Assembly: GCA_902768715.1 (NCBI GenBank)
Contig: CACXMH010000022.1
Location: 1-60,529 of the forward strand
Direction of reading: 5' to 3'
Origin: Fibrobacter succinogenes
Lineage (GTDB): Bacteria; Fibrobacterota; Fibrobacteria; Fibrobacterales; Fibrobacteraceae
DNA length: 60,529 nucleotides
The translations under genes were made by a program, and so were the position numbers. Shown here piece by piece: positions 10,203 through 18,364 of the stretch. The notes beneath the pieces were generated by a model that had not been told where the DNA came from, ran no database searches, and was given only the letters and a program-made list of their open reading frames with translations. Position 1 is the stretch's first letter; every line of letters begins with the position of its first letter.

Positions 10203-10793
10203 CTACAAATCCCGCGAAGAAACGTTACCCGAGTTGGACTTCTCGTCACCTAGCTCGTGCTTTCCGCCACCCATCTTCTTGAACTTTTCGCGGATGAGCT
10301 GCAAGTCGTGCTGGTAGGGATTCCGCTTGAAATCTTCAAAGGCCCAGGCCGTATGGTGAAACTGTCCCTTGGCGTAAGTCAAGAGCATGTCCAGCCACAC
10401 GCCTCTGCCCGCATAAAGCTTGAAGGGTCCCCGCTTGTAACTGGGGAGCACCACCTTGTCCAGATCCATGTAGCCGATGTCGATATTCACCCGACGAGCA
10501 TCGGGATGTGCCGCCGACGCCATGGTCAGTTCCAAGGCGTTACTCCGTTCTTTTTCGAGAGCAATGGTCTCCGGCGGGATTTCCTTTTCAAATGATACAA
10601 CTCCGCGATACAGACCATCCCCCATCTCGGGCGTGTAATAGGGGGTCTGGTCGAAGGGAAACAACTTTCCCCTGTGGCGAATACTCCCCCAGGTGCGTTC
10701 CAGGGCGTCAATCACCTCCGGGAGCCATTCCGGTCCCGGCTGCAGCACAAAGGCCAGCAGTTGCGCATTCTCCGAAAATTGCGACGCTTTCAC
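10203..10793 (-). CDS. DUF4416 family protein
   Basis: 196-residue protein of unknown function. It shows the family features FDQTPYYTPEMG (about 45-56), a conserved KERSNALE segment, RRVNIDIGYMDLDKVVLPSYK and YAGRGVWLDMLLTYAKGQF. No catalytic function is established for the family. It starts with GTG at 10793, preceded by a G-rich GGGGGCAAG site, 10 bases after the stop of pth. It lies in a tight minus-strand run pth - DUF4416 - asparaginase. The last 20 residues are polar and look disordered. Confidence 0.75.
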   Translation of the reverse strand: MKASQFSENAQLLAFVLQPGPEWLPEVIDALERTWGSIRHRGKLFPFDQTPYYTPEMGDGLYRGVVSFEKEIPPETIALEKERSNALELTMASAAHPDARRVNIDIGYMDLDKVVLPSYKRGPFKLYAGRGVWLDMLLTYAKGQFHHTAWAFEDFKRNPYQHDLQLIREKFKKMGGGKHELGDEKSNSGNVSSRDL

Positions 10794-10803
10794 CTTGCCC
10801 CCA

Positions 10804-11358
10804 CTACTTGCCGTTGTAGCGTTCCATGCACTTTTCCATGCCGAGCTTGAAATAGCATTCCACCAGGGCGGGAACTTTCGCGATGGCCTCTTCGAAAACG
10901 GGCCGGTCCTCGGGCGAAAACTTCGCCAGCACCCAGTTACTCAGGTCGAACTTGGGCGGACACTTGCCCACGCCAAAACGGATTCGCGGAAACTTGTCAC
11001 CCACATGCTCGATGATGTTCCGGAGTCCGTTCTGCCCGCCATGACTACCATCCTTGCGGCAACGGATGCGCCCCACATCCAGATTGACATCGTCGCTGAA
11101 TACCAGCAGATGGTCCACCTTCACCTTGTACCAGGTCATCAGGGCCTGCACCGCCTCGCCAGACAAGTTCATGTAGGTCTGGGGCTTTACCAGCAGGCAT
11201 TCCTCCCCGGCGATGTTCACCTTCATGGTGAGCGCCTTGTGCTCGCTTTTCCAGTCCTTGTTCGGGTCGGCCAATTTCTCGACGGCCATAAAGCCCGCGT
11301 TGTGGTGAGTGTTGCTGTACTGGGTTCCTGGGTTTCCGAGTCCGACGATGAGATGCAT
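10804..11358 (-). CDS. pth: Peptidyl-tRNA hydrolase
   Basis: Releases tRNA from peptidyl-tRNA that has dropped off ribosomes. The N-terminal MHLIVGLGNPGTQYSNTHHN contains the catalytic His (TxHNAG), and KPQTYMNLSGEAV, FSDDVNLDVGRIRCRKDGS and GGQNGLRNI are the other Pth motifs. At 184 residues it is complete. It leads the operon with DUF4416 and asparaginase. Confidence 0.97.
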   Translation of the reverse strand: MHLIVGLGNPGTQYSNTHHNAGFMAVEKLADPNKDWKSEHKALTMKVNIAGEECLLVKPQTYMNLSGEAVQALMTWYKVKVDHLLVFSDDVNLDVGRIRCRKDGSHGGQNGLRNIIEHVGDKFPRIRFGVGKCPPKFDLSNWVLAKFSPEDRPVFEEAIAKVPALVECYFKLGMEKCMERYNGK

Positions 11359-11360
11359 GT

Positions 11361-11395
11361 GAGGAATTAGGGGTTAGGATCTAGGGGCTAGAGGT
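11361..11395. repeat. Period-7 array upstream of pth
   Basis: Five 7-base units in a row (GAGGAAT, TAGGGGT, TAGGATC, TAGGGGC, TAGAGGT) start two bases from the pth start codon. The TAG in each unit puts stop codons in all three frames. Confidence 0.8.
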
Positions 11396-11452
11396 AAGAA
11401 ATGTTTGGTACTGGAAATTTAATTTTTTATGGGTTGGGGGAAGTCTCCCGCA

Positions 11453-11547
11453 CCACCTAAAGGTGGCCATGTACACTAAGCGCTAAAGCGCTAAGTGTCC
11501 AAAGGTCGCTTCAGCGTCTCGTCATCCTCGCGAAAGCGAGGATCTCC
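11453..11547. repeat. Cluster of palindromes including a REP-like element
   Basis: Three hairpins follow one another: CCACCT/AGGTGG (11453-11466); ACACT-A-AGCGCT-AA-AGCGCT-A-AGTGT (11473-11498); and the REP-like GTCATCCTCGCGAAAGCGAG with its closing arm (11521-11547). The 366-base gap between pth and the next gene (11359-11724) holds these, the heptad array, and the promoter and leader of the lipoprotein gene. No gene was seen in it. Confidence 0.7.
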
Positions 11548-11724
11548 TTGCCGCTTCCACTACCCCCTCCATCGTGGTGAGCTTGTCGAACCATAGCGGG
11601 AACATTCCGTGAACACTTAATTACAGACGTAACAAAAAAGTTACTAAAACGACCGCGCATTTCCTCTTTTTTCACACCTTCATTTACTATATATCCGAGA
11701 CAAATTCACAAAAAAGGAGCATCA

Positions 11725-12108
11725 ATGCATTTCAAAAAAATTTTCCTCTCTGCCGCCATCGTATCTATGGCCGGTCTCGTGGCCTGCGGCGACGACAGCA
11801 GTTCAAATGCCGACAATTCCTCCGACAGCAAAGGCAACTGCATCGACAAGAGCCAGTGCGATGCCATGGTCAAGAGCGATATTTCCACCTGGCACTTTAC
11901 CCGTGCCGACGCCTTCGGTGAACCTTCCGTTTACATATATTCTGTCGCAGACAACGGAACAGACCTGATTATAAACATTGACGGCAAAGAAAAATCCTAT
12001 TCCATGTACAACATGTCCAAAGAAATTGGCGTAGAAATGGCTTTTAGCGCAGCCAAGGCTACCTGCAACGATGGCATGGAAATCGAAGGCGCCAACTACT
12101 GCGAATAA
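11725..12108 (+). CDS. Small lipoprotein, Asp/Ser-rich N-terminus
   Basis: 127-residue predicted outer-envelope lipoprotein of unknown function. The signal peptide MHFKKIFLSAAIVSMAGLVAC ends in a LVAC lipobox (Cys 21), followed by GDDSSSNADNSSDS, the linker style shared by the other lipoproteins here. The rest is a short acidic domain with four Cys that could form disulfides. The start has AAAAAGGAG a few bases upstream. A terminator follows at 12154-12180, so it is probably monocistronic. No family was recognised. Confidence 0.82.
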   Translation: MHFKKIFLSAAIVSMAGLVACGDDSSSNADNSSDSKGNCIDKSQCDAMVKSDISTWHFTRADAFGEPSVYIYSVADNGTDLIINIDGKEKSYSMYNMSKEIGVEMAFSAAKATCNDGMEIEGANYCE

Positions 12109-12153
12109 AGACTCGACACCGGTTGCGCAAAACATTCCGTTTTCCATACACAA

Positions 12154-12180
12154 AAAGGGTCCCGCTGGGGATCCTTTTTT
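12154..12180 (+). terminator. Intrinsic terminator after the 11.7-kb lipoprotein gene
   Basis: AAAGGGTCCC pairs with GGGATCCTTT (one G-U pair) around a GCTG loop and is followed by T residues. Confidence 0.85.
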
Positions 12181-12233
12181 ATATATTAAGGATGTTCAAA
12201 ACCCCTTCAAGGGCAACCTACTAAGGAGGAGAT

Positions 12234-13694
12234 ATGTCCTGTCACGCATCCAAGGTCAAGACGCTTTTGTTCACTGTGTGTTTTACACTTGCCGGATGCG
12301 GCAGCTCCGGAACCTCCCCTGATCAAAACGACAACGGAACAACATCGAGCAAGACATCCATCTTCGATGGCGAGGATTTTCTTTCGGATCTTGAAAATTC
12401 AAGAACGCTCCCCAAAAGCGTCAAAACAATAAGCGAACTTTTGGAGCTGGACTGCAACACCATTTACAAATGTGGCAAGGTCTTTGTCGAAGACAAAGAC
12501 ATATACGAGTACTTCCAGTGTGACGGAACAGAATGGCTACCCGCCAAAAACACCAAATTCAAAAAGCTCTGTTCCATCAAGAAAGAAGAAAGCAGTACAC
12601 ATCCCCAAAGCGTAAAGTCCTTTATGGATTTGGCCAGTGTCGAATGCAACGAAAACAACAAATGCGAACATATTTTCGTGGAGGATCTCAACGACACCTA
12701 TGAATGCGACGGTATCCAGTGGAGCATGTTGTTGAATGGTATTTCCTCTAATGCCTGCCCCACCGAAGCCGGTATAATTGGTCTGGACGACGCTTCTTAC
12801 GAAGCCGGGAAAATCGCCTGCGCAGTGTCATCTACAAACCCGTACGTTCAAGAAACGAGAATGAACGACCTCAGGACCAAGTCGACCGTGACTCTGAGCG
12901 CCGATGGAAAGCTCACCGAGGTTATCGAGTACAATCAGGTAATACCCAAGGACACCTGCGATCACTACAAGCTTGACCCAGCTTATGAATCGGTGGAATG
13001 CAACGACCAGACCATTACAACAGTAGGCAAGGAGGTCATGAAGAGCGCAGATTTTGGAGCCCTGATTGCACTCCTCAGCCAATTCTGCAAACAATCTAAT
13101 GGTGCAGACATTCCCGAAGCCGCAAAGGACGACGAGGGTGCAGAAAGCGAATCCCCAGAATCTTCAACAAGCACAGCAGCCTCTACCGACAGCAACACCG
13201 ACTCCGCCAACAGCGGTGAAGGTTCTGCTAATAGCGGATCTAAGGCAATGGTGTCCTGCAACGTTCCCGGCGTATTGGGCGAATGTTTGGAATATGAAGA
13301 AGGAACCGAAGACGCCTCACAGTTGCTGGCGGTGTGCACAAGCGTGCTCGAAGGAACCCTCGGCACAGGATGCACCGCCCAGCAGGAAGAAGACAAATCC
13401 TCTTCTAGCGGCGAACTCACCGGTCCCACGGGAGATGTGGTTTCCTGCCTCCAAGAGTACGAGGTTATGGGCACGAAAAGCAAAGCTTGCACTGAGGCCA
13501 CAGCAAATTCCGAAACCGCAACACAGCTTATGAACGTTTGCATGTCCATTGACGGATTCTTAATATCCACACTGGGTAACGGCTGCCCTGCAACGGGATT
13601 CGTCAAAAAATGTATTGTTAGCAACGAAGCTGCAACCTACTACTTTGACGATGACGCTGCCAACAAAAGTTGTGAAGAATTATCACAAAGCTAA
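12234..13694 (+). CDS. Cys-rich lipoprotein with two internal repeats
   Basis: 486-residue predicted lipoprotein of unknown function. The signal peptide ends at the lipobox LAGC and an Asn/Thr/Ser linker follows. Residues about 60-110 and 120-180 are two related units of the form VK(T/S)-x-LL-x-C-x5-KC-x-(K/H)-(V/I)-FVED-x-C-DG-x-W. The middle (about 180-290) begins IGLDDASYEAGKIAC and is clearly related to the lipoprotein at 50096 (IGIDDETYEAGKIAC, with shared MNDL, YNQ, PKDTC-HYKL). A Ser/Thr/Asn-rich spacer (about 295-340) and two more Cys-containing repeats follow. The ribosome binding site AAGGAGGAG is strong. The even Cys spacing suggests disulfides in the periplasm or on the surface. 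It may bind a ligand, but nothing shows which. Confidence 0.82.
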   Translation: MSCHASKVKTLLFTVCFTLAGCGSSGTSPDQNDNGTTSSKTSIFDGEDFLSDLENSRTLPKSVKTISELLELDCNTIYKCGKVFVEDKDIYEYFQCDGTEWLPAKNTKFKKLCSIKKEESSTHPQSVKSFMDLASVECNENNKCEHIFVEDLNDTYECDGIQWSMLLNGISSNACPTEAGIIGLDDASYEAGKIACAVSSTNPYVQETRMNDLRTKSTVTLSADGKLTEVIEYNQVIPKDTCDHYKLDPAYESVECNDQTITTVGKEVMKSADFGALIALLSQFCKQSNGADIPEAAKDDEGAESESPESSTSTAASTDSNTDSANSGEGSANSGSKAMVSCNVPGVLGECLEYEEGTEDASQLLAVCTSVLEGTLGTGCTAQQEEDKSSSSGELTGPTGDVVSCLQEYEVMGTKSKACTEATANSETATQLMNVCMSIDGFLISTLGNGCPATGFVKKCIVSNEAATYYFDDDAANKSCEELSQS

Positions 13695-13702
13695 TAACAC
13701 AT

Positions 13703-14608
13703 CTACTTCACAGACGCTTCCCGCTCTATCCGTGCAAGATCATCGCCCCATTCGGCCTGGATTTTCTGCTTGAGTTTCTTGGCCAAAGACGGGGCACATC
13801 CTTGAGTAGAGACAGTTACCGCTATATTTTCACCGAAGTCCATACGGGCCGGTACAATAAAGTCCCCATCCAAGTAGTCACAGGCGTTGTTCACCAGAAT
13901 GCGGCGGGCCCGGGCATCATTGCTCACCTGGGCGTTTACTGCCGGCTGGTCGGTACATATAAACACCATGAATATACCGCGAAGGTCCAGCGGTTCGTAA
14001 GGACGATTCTTTAGGATAACGACATTTTTATCCAGCGATTCAAATTCCGGATCAAACTGCGGGGCGACTACAGTAATGCGGGCACCTGTGGGCAAAAGCG
14101 TCTTCACCTTGCGCAGCGCAATACGGCCACCGCCCACCACAAGTACATTACGCCCTTCAAGGTTAAGTTCGATGGAAAAGAGATTCGCCTTAGACGAGAG
14201 TTTGTCATTGCGAGGAGAACTTTGTTCGACGAAGCAATCTCTCTGTGAGTTCACTTCTAATTGGGCATTTCGGACTCCCGCCACCACCATATCGGCAAAT
14301 TCCTTCCAGTCCCCAAGGCAAGGCAAAAGGGTTATGGGAATCTGCGGAAATTCCGCCTGCAATTTTGCAACCACACGGGGAACGTCATTCTTGGAATGCC
14401 GACCGTTCAATAGCAGGTACGGCAAAAGCATAACCGATTCCACATCTTCTCTAAGCAAGGTCCGCAAGTCATTTTCCAGATCTAGAAGGCTAGTACTCGC
14501 CACACGGGTACCGGGCAAGTCATGGTGCAACTTGTCCAGGATTTCCTCGAAGCCCTTGTAGGCTCCCGGTAAAATGCAATGATGGGCGATAATCAGGATA
14601 GCTTTCAC
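13703..14608 (-). CDS. CbiX-like chelatase fused to precorrin-2 dehydrogenase (SirC)
   Basis: Two-domain siroheme enzyme of 301 residues. The N-domain (1-118) resembles CbiX/SirB chelatases: an N-terminal IIAHH and LLLNGRHSKNDVP supply candidate metal-binding His residues. The C-domain (about 140-301) is a SirC/CysG-N dehydrogenase with the NAD motif VLVVGGGRIALRKVK and VNNACDYLDGDFIVPA. Together they would oxidise precorrin-2 to sirohydrochlorin and insert iron. The linker QRDCFVEQSSPRNDK (about 122-136) is the translation of an inserted palindromic repeat (14204-14243). The start overlaps the stop of cobA-hemD by four bases (ATGA type), so the two are translated together. Confidence 0.9.
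   Translation of the reverse strand: MKAILIIAHHCILPGAYKGFEEILDKLHHDLPGTRVASTSLLDLENDLRTLLREDVESVMLLPYLLLNGRHSKNDVPRVVAKLQAEFPQIPITLLPCLGDWKEFADMVVAGVRNAQLEVNSQRDCFVEQSSPRNDKLSSKANLFSIELNLEGRNVLVVGGGRIALRKVKTLLPTGARITVVAPQFDPEFESLDKNVVILKNRPYEPLDLRGIFMVFICTDQPAVNAQVSNDARARRILVNNACDYLDGDFIVPARMDFGENIAVTVSTQGCAPSLAKKLKQKIQAEWGDDLARIEREASVK
14204..14243. repeat. REP-like element inside the cbiX-sirC gene
   Basis: The sequence runs GTCATTGCGAGGAGAAC, TTTGTTCGACGAAG, CAATCTCTC. The ends are inverted (GTCATTGCGAGGAG against the CGAAGCAATCTCTC side), and it is translated as part of the linker between the two enzyme domains. Such palindromes are normally found between genes. Confidence 0.8.
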
Positions 14609-16182
14609 GAGTAATATTCCACAATTTTTTTCACGAGGGAGTCCATGGTGGTCTCGTCTGAGGTGACGGTTTCAAAGCCATGCTTACGGGCGGTAGCTTC
14701 GGTCAGTCGGCCGATGCAGAAAGAGGTTTGAGGTTTGAGGTTCGAGGCACGAGGTTCGGGGTGCGAGTCCGACCCTTCAATGCTTTGTGGCATGACTTTA
14801 ACAAAGTTTTCCACGGCGCTGGAGCTTGCAAAAACAACGGCATCAGCGGATTCGACAGCTTCCCGCTTCCATTCCGGGAGTTCAGAAACTGGAAGCGTCT
14901 CGTAAACCACCCAGCGGGTCGCCTGCGGCAAAAGTTTCTGCAAGGTGTCGTCGGCAAGATTGCCCTGCAAGAGGAGGATTTGAGGTATGGGGTTTGAGGT
15001 CGCACCTTCGGTGCTTTGAGGTACGAGCGTTGCCAAAAGCTTCCCGAGGCCCTCACCGGTATGATCCTCGGGCACGTAATCGCAGCGGATACCGTATTCC
15101 AGCAATTTCTTTTCGGTAATTTTCCCGACACTTGCGATTTTCTTGCCGGCAAGGACGCGCACATCGTAACCGGCGGCAAACAGCTGTCTGAAAAAACTTT
15201 CGACGCCGTTCACGCTGGTAAAAGCAAGAAGGTCGAAGTCTGCGAGGGAATCAAAAATGGCGGAGGAGATCCCCGCCTTCGCGGGGATGACACAAGGGCA
15301 TTCCAGAGTACGGGTTTCTATCATCGGGGTTTCGATAACTTCGGCCCCCAAGGCTGTAAGCCTTGCAGTAATCCCGCTTGCTTGCTTTGCGGCGCGGGTT
15401 ACTACAAGCCGCTTTCCCGAAAGGGGCAGGTTCTTTTTCCAGGCGAGACTCTTGCCAAGCTCGACGACGCCCCCCATGATGGTGATGGCAGGGGCCGTCA
15501 CCTTTTCGCGAACGATGGTCTCCCCCGCCGTCGCTAATGTAGCCATTACCGTCCGCTGGTACGGAGTCGTTCCTTTCTCGATAAAGGCAACCGGTGTTTT
15601 CGGGTCCTTACCGCATTCCACAAGGCGCTGTGCGATAAAGTCCATGTTGGCAATACCCATCAAAAAGATGAGGGTACCCTGGCACTTCGCGAGAGTCTCG
15701 AAGTCGAGGGAAAGTTCACCGTTGGATTCAGCCTTTTCATGGCCGGTGACAATGTGGAAACTGGTGGCAATCCCGCGGTGGCTTACGGGAATTCCCGCAT
15801 AGGCCGGCACAGAAATGGCAGAGGTAATGCCCGGAACAATCTCGAATTCCACACCGGCATTCACAAGTTCCAAAGCCTCTTCGCCGCCACGACCAAACAC
15901 GAAGGGGTCGCCGCCCTTGAGGCGGGCAATGGTCGCATCCGGCATTTCGCAGGCGAACTGCACCAGCAGCTTGTTGATTTCAGATTGTTTGACCTTGTGG
16001 TGCTGGGGCATCTTGCCCACGTCCACCATCTTCGCCTTCGGATTGCACATCCCGAGTATAGCGGGCGAAACCAGACGGTCGTAAACCACCACATCCGCCT
16101 TTTCGAGAATCTCCTTGCCGCGCAGGGTCAAGAGCCCCGGATCACCGGGACCAGCACCAATCAGATAAACCTTTCCAGACAT
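14605..16182 (-). CDS. Uroporphyrinogen-III C-methyltransferase fused to uroporphyrinogen-III synthase (CobA-HemD)
   Basis: The N-half (1-240) is a SUMT: VYLIGAGPGDPGLLTLRG, ARLKGGDPFVFGRGGEE and GITSAISVPAYAGIPVSHRG bind S-adenosylmethionine and substrate. The C-half (about 265-525) is HemD, which closes the uro'gen III ring. The fusion makes uro'gen III and converts it to precorrin-2 for the SirC-CbiX protein encoded next. The start at 16182 (MSGKVYLIG) is chosen because the family begins there; the frame is open 36 bases further. HemD carries three insertions made of genomic repeats: CVIPAKAGIS (15265-15292), PQSTEGATSNPIPQ (14975-15026) and PQSIEGSDSHPEPR (14721-14795). All fall where other HemD proteins have short loops, so the enzyme probably still folds. 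Confidence 0.93.
   Translation of the reverse strand: MSGKVYLIGAGPGDPGLLTLRGKEILEKADVVVYDRLVSPAILGMCNPKAKMVDVGKMPQHHKVKQSEINKLLVQFACEMPDATIARLKGGDPFVFGRGGEEALELVNAGVEFEIVPGITSAISVPAYAGIPVSHRGIATSFHIVTGHEKAESNGELSLDFETLAKCQGTLIFLMGIANMDFIAQRLVECGKDPKTPVAFIEKGTTPYQRTVMATLATAGETIVREKVTAPAITIMGGVVELGKSLAWKKNLPLSGKRLVVTRAAKQASGITARLTALGAEVIETPMIETRTLECPCVIPAKAGISSAIFDSLADFDLLAFTSVNGVESFFRQLFAAGYDVRVLAGKKIASVGKITEKKLLEYGIRCDYVPEDHTGEGLGKLLATLVPQSTEGATSNPIPQILLLQGNLADDTLQKLLPQATRWVVYETLPVSELPEWKREAVESADAVVFASSSAVENFVKVMPQSIEGSDSHPEPRASNLKPQTSFCIGRLTEATARKHGFETVTSDETTMDSLVKKIVEYYS
14721..14795. repeat. Heptad array plus hairpin module inside hemD
   Basis: Seven 7-base units on the + strand (such as AGAGGTT, TGAGGTT, CGAGGCA, CGGGGTG) are followed by a 15-base module of the hairpin type (GACCC-TTC-AATGC-TT) and TGTGGCA. 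The frame stays open through it. Confidence 0.75.
14975..15026. repeat. Heptad-hairpin-heptad module inside hemD
   Basis: TGAGGTA, TGGGGTT and TGAGGTC are followed by the hairpin GCACC-TTC-GGTGC-TT and then TGAGGTA. The intergenic copy at 33551-33628 has the same order with GGGGC-TTC-GCCCC-TT. Confidence 0.85.
15265..15292. repeat. REP-like palindrome inside hemD
   Basis: A perfect copy of the intergenic palindrome (ATCCCCGC-CTTC-GCGGGGAT core) is read in frame as CVIPAKAGIS. Confidence 0.9.
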
Positions 16183-16268
16183 CTGGTGTAAAAATAAAAA
16201 AAGAGCGCCTGTCCGCAAACCCGAACACGCACTCAGGAAGGTTTTCGCTAGCCCCTAAAACCTCCAGC

Positions 16269-16353
16269 GGATCCTCGCCTTCGCGAGGATGACGTTCCTC
16301 AAAGCAAAGCGACCTCAAACCCCTAGATCCTAGCCCCTAAACCCTAGCCCCTA
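16269..16353. repeat. Composite REP plus hairpin plus heptad array
   Basis: On the minus strand the order is five TAG heptads (16353-16319), TGAGGTC, a short GC-TTT-GC hairpin, TGAGGAA, then the REP-like palindrome (16293-16269). The heptads encode the last five residues (VGARV) and the TAG stop of the EAL gene. A partial heptad array lies further left, near 16240-16260, before cobA. Confidence 0.8.
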
Positions 16354-18307
16354 CATCATAATGCTCACGCATGTAGGCCAAAGCCTTTTCGGGAGCCAGC
16401 GGCTTGCTGAAGTAGTAACCCTGAATATAGCGGCAGCCTTCCCGTTTCAAGAACTGCAGCTGTTCTTCCGTTTCTACCCCTTCGGCAATCAGGTCCAGGT
16501 TCAATGTGTTGGCAATGCTAATCACCATCCGTGCAAAAGTGGCATCCTCTTCGTCGTCCGCAATGTGGTCAATAAAGGACTTGTCCATCTTGAGGGTATG
16601 CACCGGATAGCGCTTGAGGTAAGAAAGGGAACTGTAACCCGTACCGAAATCATCAATAGAAATCTGGAGTCCCATGTTGGAGAGAGCCCGCATAATGTCT
16701 ATGGCCTTTTCCACTTCGCACATGGCGGTGTATTCCGTAATTTCCAGTTTCAAATTCTTGGGGTTCAGCTGGGTTTCGGCAAGCACCCGCTTCACGTCGT
16801 CCACCATGTTGTCCAGGGTGAACTGCTTTGCGGAGAAGTTTACGGCCACGCGAATATCGGTAAAGCCCATATCCACCCATTTCTTGGTCTGCTCGCAAGC
16901 CATCCGCAGAATCTGGGCACCCATAGGCACAATCAGGCCGGTCTCTTCGGCCAGAGGGATAAATTCTGCAGGGGACACAACCCCGTGCTCAGAATTGTTC
17001 CAGCGGACAAGGGCCTCGAAACCGGACACCCTGTTCCCACGTTCGATATCTACGATGGGCTGGTACACCAGCACGAATTCCTGGGCCTGTATGGCTCTGC
17101 GGATTTCGTACTCCAACTTGTACAGCTTCATGGCCTTTTCGCGGATGCCACCGGCAAAGAACTGGATACCGCCATGATTTCCACCCTTCTTCAAGTCCCT
17201 GAGCACTGCCGTGGCGTTAGACAGCAAATCTTCTACGCAGTCCACGTCCTTGTTTACCACGACCGCCATAGACACGCTGATATAGAGTTCCCGACCGTCC
17301 AGCTGGATAGGCGTTTTCACCTTGTTGTGGAGGCGCTTTACCGTAGGCATCAGTTCATCATCGGAACCCCTGCCCTCAATATCGTGAAGCACCACCGCAA
17401 ACACATCGGGACCAATGCGGGCCACGCAGTCATTGTTCCTACAAGTGGAACGGATACGGTCAGAGACAATCTTCAGAACATTGTCGCCAAAGTTCATGGA
17501 ATAGGATTCATTAATAGCGCCAAAGCTATCGATATCCAGAAGCACCACCGCAAAGGTGTAATCCGGCTTCTGGGCCGCCATATCTACATCTACCTTCAGC
17601 TTTTCCAAGAAGAACTTGCGGTTATACACACCGGTAAGGGCATCACGATAGGCGTAGAACTGACGGTTGCTTTCTTCCTGTTCCTGAGCACTGGTAATGG
17701 ACCCGATAACGCGGATGGGCCTTCCTTCCTCGTTACATTGGGGGCGTCCCGAAATCATAATTTCAGAACTGCCGTCCTTGGGAACATTCAAGAGGCGCAG
17801 CTTCGCCGAAAATGGCGAGTTCTCCTCTAACGAAAAGGAGAATTTTTCCTTGAAGGTCGTCCAGTCACTTTCCAGGACGGCATTCTTGAGGGTATCAAAA
17901 GAATCGACAATGCTGGAAGGCTGAATGTTCAAGAATTTCGCCACCCTGTTAGACCAATATGCCTTTCCCGTAGGCACGTCGAAAGTCCAGAAACCGTCGG
18001 AGGACACGTCCACCAGCATCTGGAACAGTTCGTCTTTTTCGGAAAGGTCCTTCTGGTAATCACGGGAGGGAGCCTGTTCCACCTTCTCCGGAACTTCTAC
18101 ATCGTTACGAATCTTTTTTCGGTTGCCCTGAACAGGAAACCTGTAAAAAAGCGAAACATAGGCAAGGAAAATAATCGCAAAAAAATAGGGGATAAACCCC
18201 ATGGGTTTTTCAGACAAATGAACAATATCGGGAATAAATGCGGTAAAGAGGAAGCACGCAAACAAAAGCGCGAAACGCAGAACGACATGTTCGTCAAATA
18301 ATCTCAT
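16337..18307 (-). CDS. Membrane PAS-GGDEF-EAL protein, probable c-di-GMP phosphodiesterase
   Basis: 656 residues. Two membrane segments lie at about residues 8-32 and 35-58, so signalling is cytoplasmic from the inner membrane. A PAS-like domain follows (about 95-205), then a GGDEF domain (about 220-385) and an EAL domain (about 400-650). The GGDEF signature is degenerate (RIGPDVF in place of GGDEF), so cyclase activity is unlikely. The EAL domain keeps EALVRW, LEITEY, DDFGTGYSSL, KMDKSFI, AEGVET and QGYYFSKPL, so it should degrade c-di-GMP. The start at 18307 (MRLFDEHVV) has an AGGGAT site; an in-frame codon at 18364 is less likely. A tandem palindrome lies about 60-90 bases upstream and is shared with the EAL gene at 58106. 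The C-terminus is made by a genomic repeat. Confidence 0.9.
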   Translation of the reverse strand: MRLFDEHVVLRFALLFACFLFTAFIPDIVHLSEKPMGFIPYFFAIIFLAYVSLFYRFPVQGNRKKIRNDVEVPEKVEQAPSRDYQKDLSEKDELFQMLVDVSSDGFWTFDVPTGKAYWSNRVAKFLNIQPSSIVDSFDTLKNAVLESDWTTFKEKFSFSLEENSPFSAKLRLLNVPKDGSSEIMISGRPQCNEEGRPIRVIGSITSAQEQEESNRQFYAYRDALTGVYNRKFFLEKLKVDVDMAAQKPDYTFAVVLLDIDSFGAINESYSMNFGDNVLKIVSDRIRSTCRNNDCVARIGPDVFAVVLHDIEGRGSDDELMPTVKRLHNKVKTPIQLDGRELYISVSMAVVVNKDVDCVEDLLSNATAVLRDLKKGGNHGGIQFFAGGIREKAMKLYKLEYEIRRAIQAQEFVLVYQPIVDIERGNRVSGFEALVRWNNSEHGVVSPAEFIPLAEETGLIVPMGAQILRMACEQTKKWVDMGFTDIRVAVNFSAKQFTLDNMVDDVKRVLAETQLNPKNLKLEITEYTAMCEVEKAIDIMRALSNMGLQISIDDFGTGYSSLSYLKRYPVHTLKMDKSFIDHIADDEEDATFARMVISIANTLNLDLIAEGVETEEQLQFLKREGCRYIQGYYFSKPLAPEKALAYMREHYDVGARV

Positions 18308-18364
18308 ATAATCCCTAATGGAGTGAATATAACTTAAAACAGGGGATATTCGGGGTCTCCCCAC

